Positions 16,776 through 26,525 are shown, counted from the first letter of the stretch. The stretch: 64,000 bases of DNA from Schlesneria paludicola DSM 18645 (GCF_000255655.1 NZ_JH636434.1:108977-172976), one strand, 5' to 3'. Notes: a model not told the origin generated them from the sequence alone. Program-made: numbers and translations.

Positions 16776-17711
16776 ATGAACTTGCGTCGAATCCGTACGT
16801 TGATGGTGGGCCTGCTAACGGCCTCGGTTTTGTTCGGCGTCACTGGCTATGCCCTGGGACTTCTGATACCGACCGAAACGACCGTGACGGAACTGGCGCC
16901 AGGCGTCTTCTTTCGAAAAGCACAGTGGAAGCCGGAATTCATCGGCTGCAATCAAGGCTGGATCATTTTCGATGATTTCGTACTGGTGATCGAAGCCAGC
17001 TTTCCGAATCAGGCCGAAGAGTTGATTAAAGAGATTCGAAAGACCACCGACAAGCCGATCAAGTATGTCTTCGACACCCATTGGCATGGTGACCACGCCG
17101 ATGGCAATCCGATCTTCATAACCGAGGGAGCCAGCGCGATCGCGTCAGAATCGAGTCGTGAGCAGTTCCTGAAAAAAGGAATTGAATCTTTTGACAAGCT
17201 CAAGCAGGAAAAGCCCAAGGAATATGGCGCCCTGAAATATGGCATTCCTTCGGTGTACTTTCCGAAGAAGATGGTGCTCGAAGATTCCCGTCAGCGTGTC
17301 GAGCTTATCCACTTCGGTCACGGGCACACGGCAGGAGACGCCGTGGCCTGGCTGCCGCAACACGGACTCTTGTTTACCGGCGACAGTTGCGTGAACGGCG
17401 CATTCAACTACACCGGGGAAAGCAATACCTCCAGTTGGATTGCCGTGCTGACCGAAATGGCAAAACTTCCCGTCAAAACCGTTTGCCCCGGTCACGGAGA
17501 GATGAGCGATTCCAAACTGCTGGGAACGCAACGGCGCTATTTCGTCGAACTGCGTCAGGCGATTCAAGAAGGGATCAACACCGGAAAGTCGCTCGACGAA
17601 ATCAAGCGTACGATCGATCTGCCGTGGTACAAGGAATGGACCGGTGCGAGCGTCCGGGAACAGACGGAAAATATTGAACACGTCTACAAAGAACTGACGG
17701 CGAAAACGTGA
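16776..17711 (+). CDS. Exported MBL-fold metallo-hydrolase
   Basis: A 311-residue protein from the ATG at 16776, which has an agaagga ribosome-binding site about seven bases upstream. An in-frame start at 16635 would add an unlikely N-terminus. Residues 1-28 form a signal peptide or anchor. The metal-binding motif is THWHGDHADG (HxHxDH), with further ligand histidines in HFGHGHTAGD, LLFTGDSCVNGA (aspartate ligand) and VCPGHGEM. This is the metallo-beta-lactamase fold, binuclear Zn. Known members hydrolyse lactams, thioesters, lactones or nucleic acids, and the substrate here is unknown. It stands alone on the plus strand. Confidence 0.85.
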   Translation: MNLRRIRTLMVGLLTASVLFGVTGYALGLLIPTETTVTELAPGVFFRKAQWKPEFIGCNQGWIIFDDFVLVIEASFPNQAEELIKEIRKTTDKPIKYVFDTHWHGDHADGNPIFITEGASAIASESSREQFLKKGIESFDKLKQEKPKEYGALKYGIPSVYFPKKMVLEDSRQRVELIHFGHGHTAGDAVAWLPQHGLLFTGDSCVNGAFNYTGESNTSSWIAVLTEMAKLPVKTVCPGHGEMSDSKLLGTQRRYFVELRQAIQEGINTGKSLDEIKRTIDLPWYKEWTGASVREQTENIEHVYKELTAKT

Positions 17712-17797
17712 GTGCATTGCCGCGACACAACAGACCAGCCCCCTGCTCGCGAATCAGCACCGTGATCGATTGCAGGGGGCCGGAAGTCACGACGGAT

Positions 17798-19093
17798 TCA
17801 GCTCGTCACAATGCGAAATGCCGCTTCAGCCGCTTCCAGCGTCGCGCGAATATCGTCGTCTGTATGTGCGGCCGAAACGAAATTCGCTTCAAACTGGCTG
17901 CAGGCGAGATAGACACCTCGTTCGAGCATCGCATGAAAATAGCGAGCGAAGGCTTTGGTGTCGCTCTTCGTGGCGATGGCAAGATTCGTGACAACCTCAG
18001 GATTGAAGAACAACGTGAACATGCTGCCCACTTGTGGAATCGTGTGAGCAATACCCGCCTTGCGAGCCAGGTCTGACAGCCCCGCTACCAGCGCTCTGGT
18101 CATCGCCTCGAGTCGCGGATAGGGATTCGACTGCTTCAAGATCGACAACGTAGCAATTCCGCTCGCCATCGCCACCGGATTTCCAGAGAGGGTGCCGGCT
18201 TGATAGACCGGTCCCACGGGCGACACGACGTCCATAATTTCGGCTCGGCCGCCATACGCCCCAACCGGCATTCCTCCACCGATGATCTTGCCCAAAGTCG
18301 TTAAATCCGGCCGAACTCCGAATAAGGATTGAGCTCCGCCGTACGCAACGCGGAAGCCGGTCATGACCTCATCGAAAATCAGCACGGAACCGTTTTTCTT
18401 GCAGACCGTCTGTAGCGCTTGCAGGAACGCTTTTGACGGAACCACAACGCCCATGTTCCCGACGACGGGCTCGAGAATCACAGCCGCGATTTCAGCCCCG
18501 CGTTTCGAGAATGCGTCCTCGAGTTGTTGTACGTCATTAAATTCCAACGCCAAGGTGTCGGCCGTGCATCCCGCCGGGACACCGGGACTGGAAGGTGTTC
18601 CAAGCGTGAGTGCTCCGCTTCCCGCCTTCACGAGCAGGCTGTCGACATGTCCGTGATAACAACCTGCAAATTTGACGACGACATTGCGACGGGTGAATCC
18701 ACGCGCAACGCGAATCGCACTCATCGTCGCTTCTGTGCCCGAGCTGACCATTCGAACGCGCTCGATCGACGGCACGGCTTCAATCACCATTTCTGCAAGC
18801 TCCGTTTCGAGCTCGCACGGGGCACCGAAACTGGTTCCTTTTCCAAGTTCCCGTGTGATCGCATCGATAACGGCCGGGTGGCGATGCCCCAGAATCTGAG
18901 GGCCCCACGATCCGATGTAGTCGATGTATCGATTGCCATCGATATCGTGGAGGTATGCCCCCTCTGCCCGATCCATGACGACCGGTGTTCCGCCAACTGC
19001 CCCGAAGGCCCGCGCCGGACTATTGACCCCTCCCGGAATCGATTTTCGTGCACGGGTAAAATGAAGTTCGCTTTTTTGCTGTGTGAAGGCCAT
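17798..19093 (-). CDS. hemL: Glutamate-1-semialdehyde 2,1-aminomutase
   Basis: A 431-residue protein of the usual length. It converts glutamate-1-semialdehyde to 5-aminolevulinate, the second step of the C5 tetrapyrrole pathway, using PLP. Landmarks are [19 protein letters not shown] at the N-terminus, [38 protein letters not shown], the cofactor segment [18 protein letters not shown], and the PLP-lysine segment [18 protein letters not shown]. The start ATG at 19093 fits the family N-terminus. The gene lies 119 bp downstream of an Ala/Pro-rich protein gene on the same strand, separated by a strong hairpin, so it probably has its own promoter. Confidence 0.95.
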   Translation of the reverse strand: MAFTQQKSELHFTRARKSIPGGVNSPARAFGAVGGTPVVMDRAEGAYLHDIDGNRYIDYIGSWGPQILGHRHPAVIDAITRELGKGTSFGAPCELETELAEMVIEAVPSIERVRMVSSGTEATMSAIRVARGFTRRNVVVKFAGCYHGHVDSLLVKAGSGALTLGTPSSPGVPAGCTADTLALEFNDVQQLEDAFSKRGAEIAAVILEPVVGNMGVVVPSKAFLQALQTVCKKNGSVLIFDEVMTGFRVAYGGAQSLFGVRPDLTTLGKIIGGGMPVGAYGGRAEIMDVVSPVGPVYQAGTLSGNPVAMASGIATLSILKQSNPYPRLEAMTRALVAGLSDLARKAGIAHTIPQVGSMFTLFFNPEVVTNLAIATKSDTKAFARYFHAMLERGVYLACSQFEANFVSAAHTDDDIRATLEAAEAAFRIVTS

Positions 19094-19167
19094 GAAGTCG
19101 CAGTCAAAGAAATGCTAAAACGCCTGAGGCAGGCTGATTGAATTCGGTGCTGACGTCGCATCCGAGC

Positions 19168-19201
19168 GGAACACGTCGTCGCAATTGCGGCGACGTGTTC
19201 C
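19168..19201 (-). terminator. Strong 15-bp hairpin behind the Ala/Pro-rich protein gene
   Basis: The arms at 19168-19182 and 19187-19201 pair over 15 positions (one wobble) around the loop aatt. It starts 12 bases past the stop of the minus-strand gene at 19213 and precedes hemL. There is no U-tract, but the stem is among the most stable in the window. Confidence 0.6.
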
Positions 19202-19212
19202 TGGTCCCGATT

Positions 19213-19860
19213 CTACTTCTTTTTCGCCCCTTGCATGCGAATCAGATCGAGCTTCGACAGCGGTTTGCCATCGGGGCCCGTTGTCGGCAACGCCACAGGA
19301 GCTGGAGGAGTAGCGGCGACAGGCGCGGGCGCAGGAGGTGTTTCCGCGATCGCTTCTTCCGTTGGAACAACAGGTGTTGTTTCAACGACAGGTGCGGCAG
19401 GCACTGCAGCGGCAGGAGCCCCCGCGGCTTTGGCGGCCTGCTGCTTGCGAATCATATCCAGGGGCGACAACTTTGCCGCGCTGGGAGCTGGCGCCGGTGC
19501 GGCAGTCGCGCCAGACTTGGCCGCCTGTTGGGCGCGAATGGCATCCAGGGGGCTTTTCCCTGCGGGGGCGGCAGCGGGCTTGGTCGCGGCCGGTTTGGCC
19601 GCCGCGGGAGCGGCTTTGGCCGCCGGGGCTGGGGCACGCTTGATCGGAGCGTCCACGACTTTCAAATAGTCTGGATCAATGTCGTACCAGCCGATATCGA
19701 CAGGGCCATCGAACTCGACCAGGGCACGGCAGTTCATATTCACGGTCCTGACCTTGCCGGTCCAGTTCTGGAACCGACGAAGCTCGGGAACGTCGACATC
19801 CACCACGACAAACTTATCGGTCAGCAGATCCTTCAGCTTCTCCGCGCGTTCAATCGACAT
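19213..19860 (-). CDS. Small N-terminal domain plus long Ala/Pro-rich tail with three LDxIRxQ peptides
   Basis: A 215-residue protein. Residues 1-70 form a compact acidic domain (DKFVVVDVDVPELRRFQNW, VRTVNMNCRALVEFDG) that looks like a small beta-barrel. I do not recognise a named family. Residues 71-215 are low-complexity Ala/Pro, presumably disordered, with a repeated peptide: SPLDAIRAQQAAK (103-115), SPLDMIRKQQAAK (132-144) and SKLDLIRMQGAKKK at the C-terminus (202-215). The spacing and conservation of these three peptides in an otherwise variable tail suggest docking motifs for a partner. No signal peptide is seen, so it is cytoplasmic. A ribosome- or RNA-linked role is possible but unproven. 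Confidence 0.65.
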   Translation of the reverse strand: MSIERAEKLKDLLTDKFVVVDVDVPELRRFQNWTGKVRTVNMNCRALVEFDGPVDIGWYDIDPDYLKVVDAPIKRAPAPAAKAAPAAAKPAATKPAAAPAGKSPLDAIRAQQAAKSGATAAPAPAPSAAKLSPLDMIRKQQAAKAAGAPAAAVPAAPVVETTPVVPTEEAIAETPPAPAPVAATPPAPVALPTTGPDGKPLSKLDLIRMQGAKKK

Positions 19861-20091
19861 AAGAATATCGCTCCGCAGTCGGTTGGATTCAGTATCAGGC
19901 CCATTCCAATGGCACCCGAGTTCATTGAATTCTGCGAGAACCGGCCTTCGAAATCAAGCTGGCACCACGCCGAATGAGCGCCAAATCTGTTTCAAAGGAG
20001 AGGCGGTGCCCTCTTCCGGAGATGATTCAGCGATCGAGACCTACAAAGTCGCTCGACGCGATCGTAGCCCCGAGAATTCACTATCGAAGCC

Positions 20092-20562
20092 CTACTTTTC
20101 CAGATAATACGCCAGACTCCAATCACCGATTTCTTTCATCTGCTTCGCGGTTCCAAAGTAAACTCCACCGAAGGGTTTACCGCGCACCATATCGTAAAAC
20201 GTGATGTGCAAGGCACCACGGTGCTTGATTGTGATCTTCAGCTCAAACTCCGTCATCTCTTTCGAGATTTCCTTCCGCTGGAAACGATCTCCTTCGTCCA
20301 ACCCATCACCGACAGTTTGCGTTAGTTCCAGCGCCAGTTGAGCCGTTGCCTGACCGTGCAATCGGGCACGCCCTTTGACCGTTATGGAATCGCCCTGTTC
20401 CAGTTTCGTTGACGTCGACATCACGTCCGTAATTTCGATCACATCTCCGTCACGGAACAGCTTGGGGCCAAGCACTGGGGCAACAGACTCTTGCAAGGGT
20501 GGCGCAGCCAGCACTTGAGAAACCCAGAGTATGACCACAAACAAGCTGAGTCTTTTCTGCAT
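20092..20562 (-). CDS. Exported hypothetical protein, single domain
   Basis: A 156-residue protein with a signal peptide at residues 1-20 (LSLFVVILWVSQVLAAPP). The mature part has alternating hydrophobic strands (VIEITDVMSTSTKLEQGD, ITVKGRARLHGQATAQLAL) and ends IGDWSLAYYLEK. I recognise no family. It is probably a secreted beta-sandwich protein. It is followed at lower coordinates by an empty 231-bp spacer and preceded by another minus-strand gene at 20702, so the two could be transcribed together. Confidence 0.6.
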   Translation of the reverse strand: MQKRLSLFVVILWVSQVLAAPPLQESVAPVLGPKLFRDGDVIEITDVMSTSTKLEQGDSITVKGRARLHGQATAQLALELTQTVGDGLDEGDRFQRKEISKEMTEFELKITIKHRGALHITFYDMVRGKPFGGVYFGTAKQMKEIGDWSLAYYLEK

Positions 20563-20701
20563 GATTCAGATTCCTGAGAATCGATCCGATTCGAAAAGTC
20601 TACAGAGATCCCAATGCACGGAACGTATTCATCCCGGCAGACATTGAACGGCGCTCGGAAAGCGGGCATCGAATCCGCGGTACGCCATCGCCACACCTTC
20701 A

Positions 20702-21226
20702 TCAGACTCCGACGGCCTGGACTTCACCTTGCGGGGGATTTGCCGAAAAACGCACCGGGGCGAACGCTGACGATGTCATCGCTGCGCAGACGCCAACAGC
20801 ACCGAGCCAGATTCCAAAAAACTCACTCAGATAGGCTGCTGAAGCGACCGACTGAGGGATTCTTGCCGACACATTGAAATTCGCGTCCGCCGTCGCCGCG
20901 ACTCGATTGGTGTTTGCTCGATCACGCAACGCGTCAAGGATTTGTACAGCCTGAGAAGAAGCCAGCGAGTTCCCGTACGCCTGTAACGCCAATGAGGCAA
21001 CAACGCAGATCGTGCTACAGGTCAACAACCGTGTGGTCGGAACAACGCTGTGCGGTGTCCTCAATGTCGACAGGCAAAAAATGGACACGGACGTCAATAG
21101 ACCGATTGCGAAACCGATTTCATGGGGCGAGCCGGGTGCAAGTTCACGGCCGATCGTGGGAACAGCCAGGATCCATGTTGCGATTCCGACCAGAAGCGAA
21201 ATCACGAGTGGAAATGCGACGAACAT
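20702..21226 (-). CDS. Small integral membrane protein, four predicted helices
   Basis: A 174-residue protein. The start at 21226 is preferred because an aagggagg ribosome-binding site lies five bases upstream. A GTG start at 21250 in the same frame would contain that site. Hydrophobic stretches are LVISLLVGIATWILAV, IGFAIGLLTSVSIFCL, TCSTICVVASLALQAY and FGIWLGAVGVCAAMTSS. No known family was recognised. The loop before the last helix is polar, about 45 residues long and probably periplasmic. Confidence 0.6.
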   Translation of the reverse strand: MFVAFPLVISLLVGIATWILAVPTIGRELAPGSPHEIGFAIGLLTSVSIFCLSTLRTPHSVVPTTRLLTCSTICVVASLALQAYGNSLASSQAVQILDALRDRANTNRVAATADANFNVSARIPQSVASAAYLSEFFGIWLGAVGVCAAMTSSAFAPVRFSANPPQGEVQAVGV

Positions 21227-21462
21227 TCCAATTCCTCCCTTGCGTGACACGAACCGTCAGACGTGATGCAAAGCCAGCAACGAAGACGCATTCTGACGCC
21301 GCAAAGACATTGTGTCAAAAGCAAAGGAGATCATTGCAAATTCGCATTCTGTCAATTCACCTGATCCACCCCGACGCGACGACGTCTATCGAGAAGGGAG
21401 AGACGCGATAGAACATTGGTGGTATCTTCTCGCGTCGTTTCCTCAAGTTAGTGTCGATTTGC

Positions 21463-23103
21463 ATGAACCGTATCGGAGACCGCAGTTCCATGGCCAGCAC
21501 TTGCCGTCAAGTGTCATTCGAGTGTTTCCTGAAACGGTCAACACGCCTTTGGAAACGAATTCCCATCGTCCTGATTGTGGCGATGGCTTCCGGTGCATGG
21601 CATCCTGTTCGCGCTCAAGACAGTTTGCCAGGGGCCATTCAACGCATCACGCACCAGGCGCATTTCAAACAGGCGCATTGGGGCGCCTTGTTTGTCGATC
21701 AACAGTCGGGGCGCGTCATCTACAAACATGATGACGAAAAGCTGTTTATTCCCGCTTCGACGACCAAACTCTATACGGTGGCATGCGCACTGGAGGCGCT
21801 CGGGCCGGACTATCAGTTCGTGACGCCCGTCGTTCGCAAGGGCGAGATCAATGAACACGGGGAACTGAAAGGAGACCTGATCCTTGTCGCTTCGGGCGAT
21901 TTGAGCTTCGGGGGCCGCACCACACCCGATGGAAAAATGGCCTTTGCGAATGTCGATCATACCTACGCCAACGGGAACCTGGAGGCGGAACTGACGGCCC
22001 CTGATCCGCTGGAAGGATTGAACGACCTGGCGCGGCAAGTGGCCGCGGCAGGAATCAAACATGTTCACGGCGAGATCCTGATCGACGATCGCTTGTTCGA
22101 ACAGGCGGAATCTTCAGGCAGCGGTCCCACCAAAGTCACTCCCTGTATGGTCAATGACAATCTGATCGATCTCCTCTTTACTCCCACGGATGTTGGCCAG
22201 CGTGCCGTCTGCACCTGGCGTCCACAGTCCGAAGGGGTCCGGGTTGAATCGAAAGTGACGACCGTGAATTCAGGCAAGTCGCTGGACATCAAGATTCGCG
22301 ATCTGGGCCATGGACGAATCTCGGTCACGGGAAAGATTCCCTACGGACATAAACCGGTTCTGAAGGTGCAGGAAGTCCATGATGCCCGTGCGTTTGCCAG
22401 GACGCTGTTTATTGAAGCTCTGCATCGCGTCGGAGTGTCGGTCGATGCCGCGACGGTGAGTGAAGCGACGACGTCCGAATTGCCTGGCGTTGCCGACGTG
22501 CATCAGCTGCCGCAGGTCGCCGTCCATCGCTCGCTGCCGTTGTCTGAATCGGCCAAATTGATCCTGAAAGTCAGTCATAACCTGCAGGCCAGTACATTGC
22601 CTTTGCTGGTGGCCTGCAAGCATGGCGAACGAACTTTGACCGCGGGACTCAAGCAGCAGCACGCGTTCCTCAAACACGCGCACGTGGACGTGGACACAAT
22701 CTCACTTGCTGGAGGCGCGGGCGGGTCTCGAGCCGATCTGATCACACCTCATGCGACGGTGCAACTCCTGCGATACATGACAACACAGCCCAGCTTCCCG
22801 GTCTTCCACAGCGCACTGCCTCGACTTGGCGTCGATGGAACGCTCGCGAAGAACATCGCTCATGACAGCCCCGCCCGCGACAAGGTGCACGCCAAAACCG
22901 GTTCGCTCTACTGGGACAATACAATGAACGGCTCGTCGGTCATGACCAGCAAGGCGCTGGCCGGTTACATGACGACCGCCAAAGGACGGCAGGTGATCTT
23001 TGCGATGTTCGTCAACTACGCCCATCTTGGGCATGGTGTGACGGTAAAGACCTTTGGAGATGACTTGGGAAAAATCTGCGAAACTGTCTATCTTCATGAG
23101 TAA
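21463..23103 (+). CDS. D-alanyl-D-alanine carboxypeptidase/endopeptidase, S13 (DacB/PBP4) family
   Basis: A 546-residue protein from the ATG at 21463; an ATG at 21490 is equally possible. The signal region is RIPIVLIVAMASGAWHPVRA. The S13 motifs are present: the nucleophile box PASTTKLYT (SxxK), the SHN box in LKVSHNLQAS, and HAKTGSLYWD (KTG). Between the first two motifs is the long insert typical of PBP4. It cleaves D-Ala-D-Ala or peptide cross-links in peptidoglycan in the periplasm. Planctomycetes were once thought to lack peptidoglycan, but it has since been shown in several species. The gene is monocistronic with a hairpin after the stop. Confidence 0.88.
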   Translation: MNRIGDRSSMASTCRQVSFECFLKRSTRLWKRIPIVLIVAMASGAWHPVRAQDSLPGAIQRITHQAHFKQAHWGALFVDQQSGRVIYKHDDEKLFIPASTTKLYTVACALEALGPDYQFVTPVVRKGEINEHGELKGDLILVASGDLSFGGRTTPDGKMAFANVDHTYANGNLEAELTAPDPLEGLNDLARQVAAAGIKHVHGEILIDDRLFEQAESSGSGPTKVTPCMVNDNLIDLLFTPTDVGQRAVCTWRPQSEGVRVESKVTTVNSGKSLDIKIRDLGHGRISVTGKIPYGHKPVLKVQEVHDARAFARTLFIEALHRVGVSVDAATVSEATTSELPGVADVHQLPQVAVHRSLPLSESAKLILKVSHNLQASTLPLLVACKHGERTLTAGLKQQHAFLKHAHVDVDTISLAGGAGGSRADLITPHATVQLLRYMTTQPSFPVFHSALPRLGVDGTLAKNIAHDSPARDKVHAKTGSLYWDNTMNGSSVMTSKALAGYMTTAKGRQVIFAMFVNYAHLGHGVTVKTFGDDLGKICETVYLHE

Positions 23104-23126
23104 TAAGTAGGTGGGACAGTCACGAG

Positions 23127-23158
23127 TTCGCGAACAGGCCACGCTGGCCGCTCGCGAA
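23127..23158 (+). terminator. Hairpin after the DacB-like gene
   Basis: The arms ttcgcga (23127-23133) and tcgcgaa (23152-23158) pair, with an inner ggcca/tggcc stem. It starts 24 bases past the stop at 23103 and is followed by aaatcgg, a weak tail. Confidence 0.5.
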
Positions 23159-23246
23159 AATCGGATGCAAGTCTCCGTTCCGGTTTGATGCCCCTTCGAT
23201 GGCTCGACTCCATCACCCTATTTGATTCGATCCCCACCGCCACTCC

Positions 23247-23687
23247 ATGAAAGCCCCGGATATGACTGCTGTAGCAACTTCTGAACGACCGGCATCTGAT
23301 GGACCGGGCATTTCATCCGTCCGCCTGTGGACCGGCCGGATCTTGACGGGAATCGCGGGTTTGTTCTTGTTGATGGATGGCAGCATGAAAATCATCAAAC
23401 CAGAGATTGTGGTGAAGATGACCACCGACCTCGGGTACCCCGAAAGCCTGATCATGCCGCTCGGAATCGTACTGATCACTTCGACAGTACTTTATCTGAT
23501 TCCCGCCACGTCACTCCTAGGGGCCGTCCTGTTGTGCGGCTACCTCGGCGGAGCGGTGGCGACGCATGTGCGAGTCCAAAACAGCACATTTGAGATCGTC
23601 TTTCCTGCAATCATCGGCGCAATTGTCTGGGGCGGACTTTGCCTTCGATACCCTCGGATGAGTGCCATGATTTTCGGGCCTCGGTAA
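23247..23687 (+). CDS. DoxX-like membrane protein
   Basis: A 146-residue protein with four predicted helices: LTGIAGLFLLMDGSMKII, IMPLGIVLITSTVLYLI, TSLLGAVLLCGYLGGAVATH and IIGAIVWGGLCLRYP. The spacing and the GYLGGAVATHVR motif fit DoxX_2-type proteins, four-helix membrane proteins of uncertain function, some tied to respiratory or redox processes. The ~30-residue polar N-terminus is longer than usual. It lies 84 bp upstream of the M81 peptidase on the same strand, but co-transcription is uncertain. Confidence 0.75.
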   Translation: MKAPDMTAVATSERPASDGPGISSVRLWTGRILTGIAGLFLLMDGSMKIIKPEIVVKMTTDLGYPESLIMPLGIVLITSTVLYLIPATSLLGAVLLCGYLGGAVATHVRVQNSTFEIVFPAIIGAIVWGGLCLRYPRMSAMIFGPR

Positions 23688-23770
23688 CCGTTCAGATCGG
23701 GACGATCCCTTCCTGTGAGCGGCCTCAAAGGCGTTGCTCAGAGTTCTCCGATTCTGATTGAAATTCTCGA

Positions 23771-25354
23771 ATGTCGACCTTTGCCAGAATTCCCCTATTC
23801 GCGAAAGAGATTGAATTGGCTGCAGCCAACCCCAACGAGAAACGGATCCTGGTCGCGGAATGTCTGCACGAGGTCTGTTCATTTAATCCCGCGCCGACTC
23901 GGTACGAGGACTTCTTCGTCAATTTCGGTCAGCAGATGCTGGACTACCATCAGCGGGGCGGAACCGAAGTGGCGGGGGCATGTCAGATCTTTCGCGAACA
24001 TGCAGATCTTCGAGTGATACCCACGTTCAGCGCACGCGGAATCACCTCGGGTGGCGTCATTCCCGCCGCGGATTTCCGCCGGCTGGCCGACGAATTTCTG
24101 GGCAGTCTGCGGCAAGCGGGACCCGTAGATGCCGCCTATTTCACACTGCACGGCGCGATGGCAGCCGAAAACGAATTGGATCCGGAAGGGTATCTGCTTC
24201 AAGAGGCTCGAAAGATTCTCGGGGAACAGATTCCAATCGTCGTTTCTTGCGATCTGCACGGCATTCTGACAGATCGGATGATGGAACATGCGGATGTGAT
24301 TGTTCCTTACCACACCTATCCTCACGTCGACTTCTTTCAGACGGGCCAACGAGCGGGACGGCTCCTACTTCGATGTCTCGCCGGAGAAATCGCCCCCGTC
24401 ACCGCCAAGGTCGAGATTCCCGCACTGGTCCGCGGGGATGAATTGATCACGGCCACCGGGCGATTCGGCAAACTCATCGGTGAAGCGCAGCAATACGAAC
24501 AAGGCCCCAAAGGCTTATCCGCTGGGTACTTCATCGGGAATCCGTTTACAGACGTTCCGGAACTACGAACCTACAGCATCGTCGCGACAGACAACGATCC
24601 GGATCTGGCCGAGAAGGCGGCATTGCAACTGGCGAACGCGTTCTGGCCGCATCGCCATGAAATGCAGGCGCAACTTCAACCGGTCGACGAATGCGTCCGA
24701 CTGGCGATCGACACGCCCGGAACGGTGGCCATGGTCGACGCGGCGGATGCCACCAGTTCCGGGGCGTCCGGAGACAGCAATGTCATCTTGCGGGCCTTGA
24801 TTGCGGCAGGCTATTCGCGTCCGGCACTCATTCCCATCGTTGACGCCCATGCAGTCGAGAAGGCGTTTGCGGTCGGCGTTGGGCAGACCGCAACCTTCAC
24901 TTTGGGAGGCTCCATCGATTCAAAGCGATTTCAACCCCTTTCCCTGACTGCCGAAATCACGATGCTGTCGGACGGCCGATTCCGAAGCGAATCGTTTCGC
25001 CAACAATGGTACTCGGGCCCGACGGCTGTACTGCGTTCTGGAAGTTTCACGATTGTGGTGACCAGCCGGCCGGTGCACCTGTTTGATCGGTCCTTGTTTC
25101 TAGCTCACGGACAGAATCCGCGCGACTTCGATCTGATTGTCGTCAAGTCACCGCACTGCCAGCATCACATGTACGCAGAATGGTGCACCCGGCTGATTCA
25201 TGTCGACGCGGCGGGATCAACGAGTGCCAACCTGCCGACGCTGGGACACCAGATTTGCCGACGACCGGTTTTTCCATTGGATCCTCAGCTTGAGTTTTCC
25301 CCCAAGGTAAAGCTGTTCTCGCGCGCCGGAAAACGATCACGTCCAGCGGACTAA
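23771..25354 (+). CDS. M81-family metallopeptidase (MlrC-like)
   Basis: A 527-residue protein. The N-terminal half contains the MlrC family landmarks: ILVAECLHEVCSFNPAPTRY, AYFTLHGAMAAENELDPEGY, IVVSCDLHGILTDRMMEHAD and IVPYHTYPHVDFFQTGQRAG. Their His/Asp residues are the expected Zn ligands. The C-terminal half (GTVAMVDAADATSSGASGDS onward) is the MlrC C-terminal domain. The reference enzyme, microcystinase C, degrades linear microcystin peptides, but most homologues act on unknown amides or peptides. No signal peptide is seen, so it is cytoplasmic. A strong hairpin lies at the 3' side. Confidence 0.88.
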   Translation: MSTFARIPLFAKEIELAAANPNEKRILVAECLHEVCSFNPAPTRYEDFFVNFGQQMLDYHQRGGTEVAGACQIFREHADLRVIPTFSARGITSGGVIPAADFRRLADEFLGSLRQAGPVDAAYFTLHGAMAAENELDPEGYLLQEARKILGEQIPIVVSCDLHGILTDRMMEHADVIVPYHTYPHVDFFQTGQRAGRLLLRCLAGEIAPVTAKVEIPALVRGDELITATGRFGKLIGEAQQYEQGPKGLSAGYFIGNPFTDVPELRTYSIVATDNDPDLAEKAALQLANAFWPHRHEMQAQLQPVDECVRLAIDTPGTVAMVDAADATSSGASGDSNVILRALIAAGYSRPALIPIVDAHAVEKAFAVGVGQTATFTLGGSIDSKRFQPLSLTAEITMLSDGRFRSESFRQQWYSGPTAVLRSGSFTIVVTSRPVHLFDRSLFLAHGQNPRDFDLIVVKSPHCQHHMYAEWCTRLIHVDAAGSTSANLPTLGHQICRRPVFPLDPQLEFSPKVKLFSRAGKRSRPAD

Positions 25355-25484
25355 GCAAGCGGGGCTTTGGGAGAGGCTGGGCTGTCGGTCCGCAGAGACC
25401 GATTGCCTTGTCACGATCCAAGACCATCTCCACTTCACTCCGTTGCCTCAATGACGACCGAGTCATCCCAATCAAGACAGACAG

Positions 25485-25523
25485 ACGCCCCGTGTTCGCT
25501 CGGTTCGAGCCAACACGGGGCGT
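25485..25523. terminator. Strong 12-bp hairpin terminator between convergent M81 and pyrE genes
   Basis: The arms acgccccgtgtt (25485-25496) and aacacggggcgt (25512-25523) pair perfectly, with a smaller gctc/gagc stem in the loop. On the minus strand it is followed by ctgtctgtcttg, so it fits termination of pyrE best. It may also serve the M81 gene on the plus strand. Confidence 0.65.
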
Positions 25524-25602
25524 GAATTCATTGCGTTCTCTGGTCCCGCCTTCGATTCGGCGCGACCATGTCGCGTATCAAGCCAAGTCGATCCGCGGTC
25601 TC

Positions 25603-26160
25603 TCACCCATTTGCCGGCGCCGCAATCCCGAAATCTTCGATCGAGAGCAGCGATCGAAACGGCAAACCGCGTTTCTCGAAATTGGCGGCTCCGCCTTCTT
25701 TTCGATCCACGATTCCCACCACGCAGGCCACGGTGCATCCAAATTCGAGAATGCGATCGACGGCCTGTAAGGCACTTCCGCCGGTCGTGACCACGTCATC
25801 AATCACGACGACCTTCGAACCGGGCTTGAGTGGACCTTCGACGTAGCGCTGCGTACCGTGCCCCTTGGGTTCCTTCCTGACGAGGAATCCATCGAGTGAT
25901 CGCCCCTGTTCCGCGGCGGCAACCAAGACTCCACCGACAATCGGATCAGCGCCGATAACCATCCCGCCGATCGCCGAGTAGTCCACGTCTTTCAGCAGAT
26001 CCAGCAATCCCAAGCTCACCAGCCGCAACCCGATCGAATGCAGCGTAATCTGCTTACCATCCAGGTAGTACGTCGATTTTTTGCCGGACGCCAGGGTGAA
26101 GTCACCAAACTTCAGGGCCCGCTCATGAAACAACGCAATCAACTTCTCACGATCCGACAT
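25603..26160 (-). CDS. pyrE: Orotate phosphoribosyltransferase
   Basis: A 185-residue protein when started at the ATG 26160 (MSDREKLIALF); a longer frame to 26289 adds residues not expected in the family. It transfers phosphoribosyl from PRPP to orotate, giving OMP in pyrimidine synthesis. Landmarks are ALKFGDFTLASGKKSTYYLD, IGGMVIGADPIVGGVLVAA, FLVRKEPKGHGTQRYVEG and the PRPP loop VVVIDDVVTTGGSALQA. Length and motifs fit PyrE of the cyanobacterial/planctomycete type. Monocistronic on the minus strand with its own terminator hairpin. Confidence 0.95.
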   Translation of the reverse strand: MSDREKLIALFHERALKFGDFTLASGKKSTYYLDGKQITLHSIGLRLVSLGLLDLLKDVDYSAIGGMVIGADPIVGGVLVAAAEQGRSLDGFLVRKEPKGHGTQRYVEGPLKPGSKVVVIDDVVTTGGSALQAVDRILEFGCTVACVVGIVDRKEGGAANFEKRGLPFRSLLSIEDFGIAAPANG

Positions 26161-26405
26161 GCCGCAATGCTCCGAGTGATCTAAACCAACAATCCAATCT
26201 GACGGCCAATGGTAATCTTCCGGGTTCGGAGACGACAGCGTCCCAGTGACACGACGTCGACCGCCCAATGAATCGCGGTCAGTTGGCATCGCCCTTTGAC
26301 AACGAGGTGTTGCAGCTCACTTCGCCTCGGCGACCACGTTCAAGCGTATATTCAGTCAAGAACCGTTTGATTCTCGTTGTCCGCCCTGATATCGTCTCCC
26401 GCAGG

Positions 26406-26428
26406 AAGTTGAGACTCGGTCTCAACTT
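26406..26428 (+). promoter_or_regulatory. Perfect 10-bp hairpin in the leader of the first DUF1559 gene (gap 26161-26525)
   Basis: The arms aagttgagac and gtctcaactt close on a three-base loop, with an outer agg/cct extension and a T-rich tail (tgcttcctcttg). It ends about 98 bases before the DUF1559 start, so it could be an attenuator. No clear promoter is visible in the 365-bp gap, and no gene. Confidence 0.45.
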
Positions 26429-26525
26429 TGCTTCCTCTTGCGATTAGCCATTGCCTTCTTGGCGCAGCCAAAGCTCGACGGACAGGTTGTTGACGCGACT
26501 TTTCTGCTCCTGACATGGTGATGGC

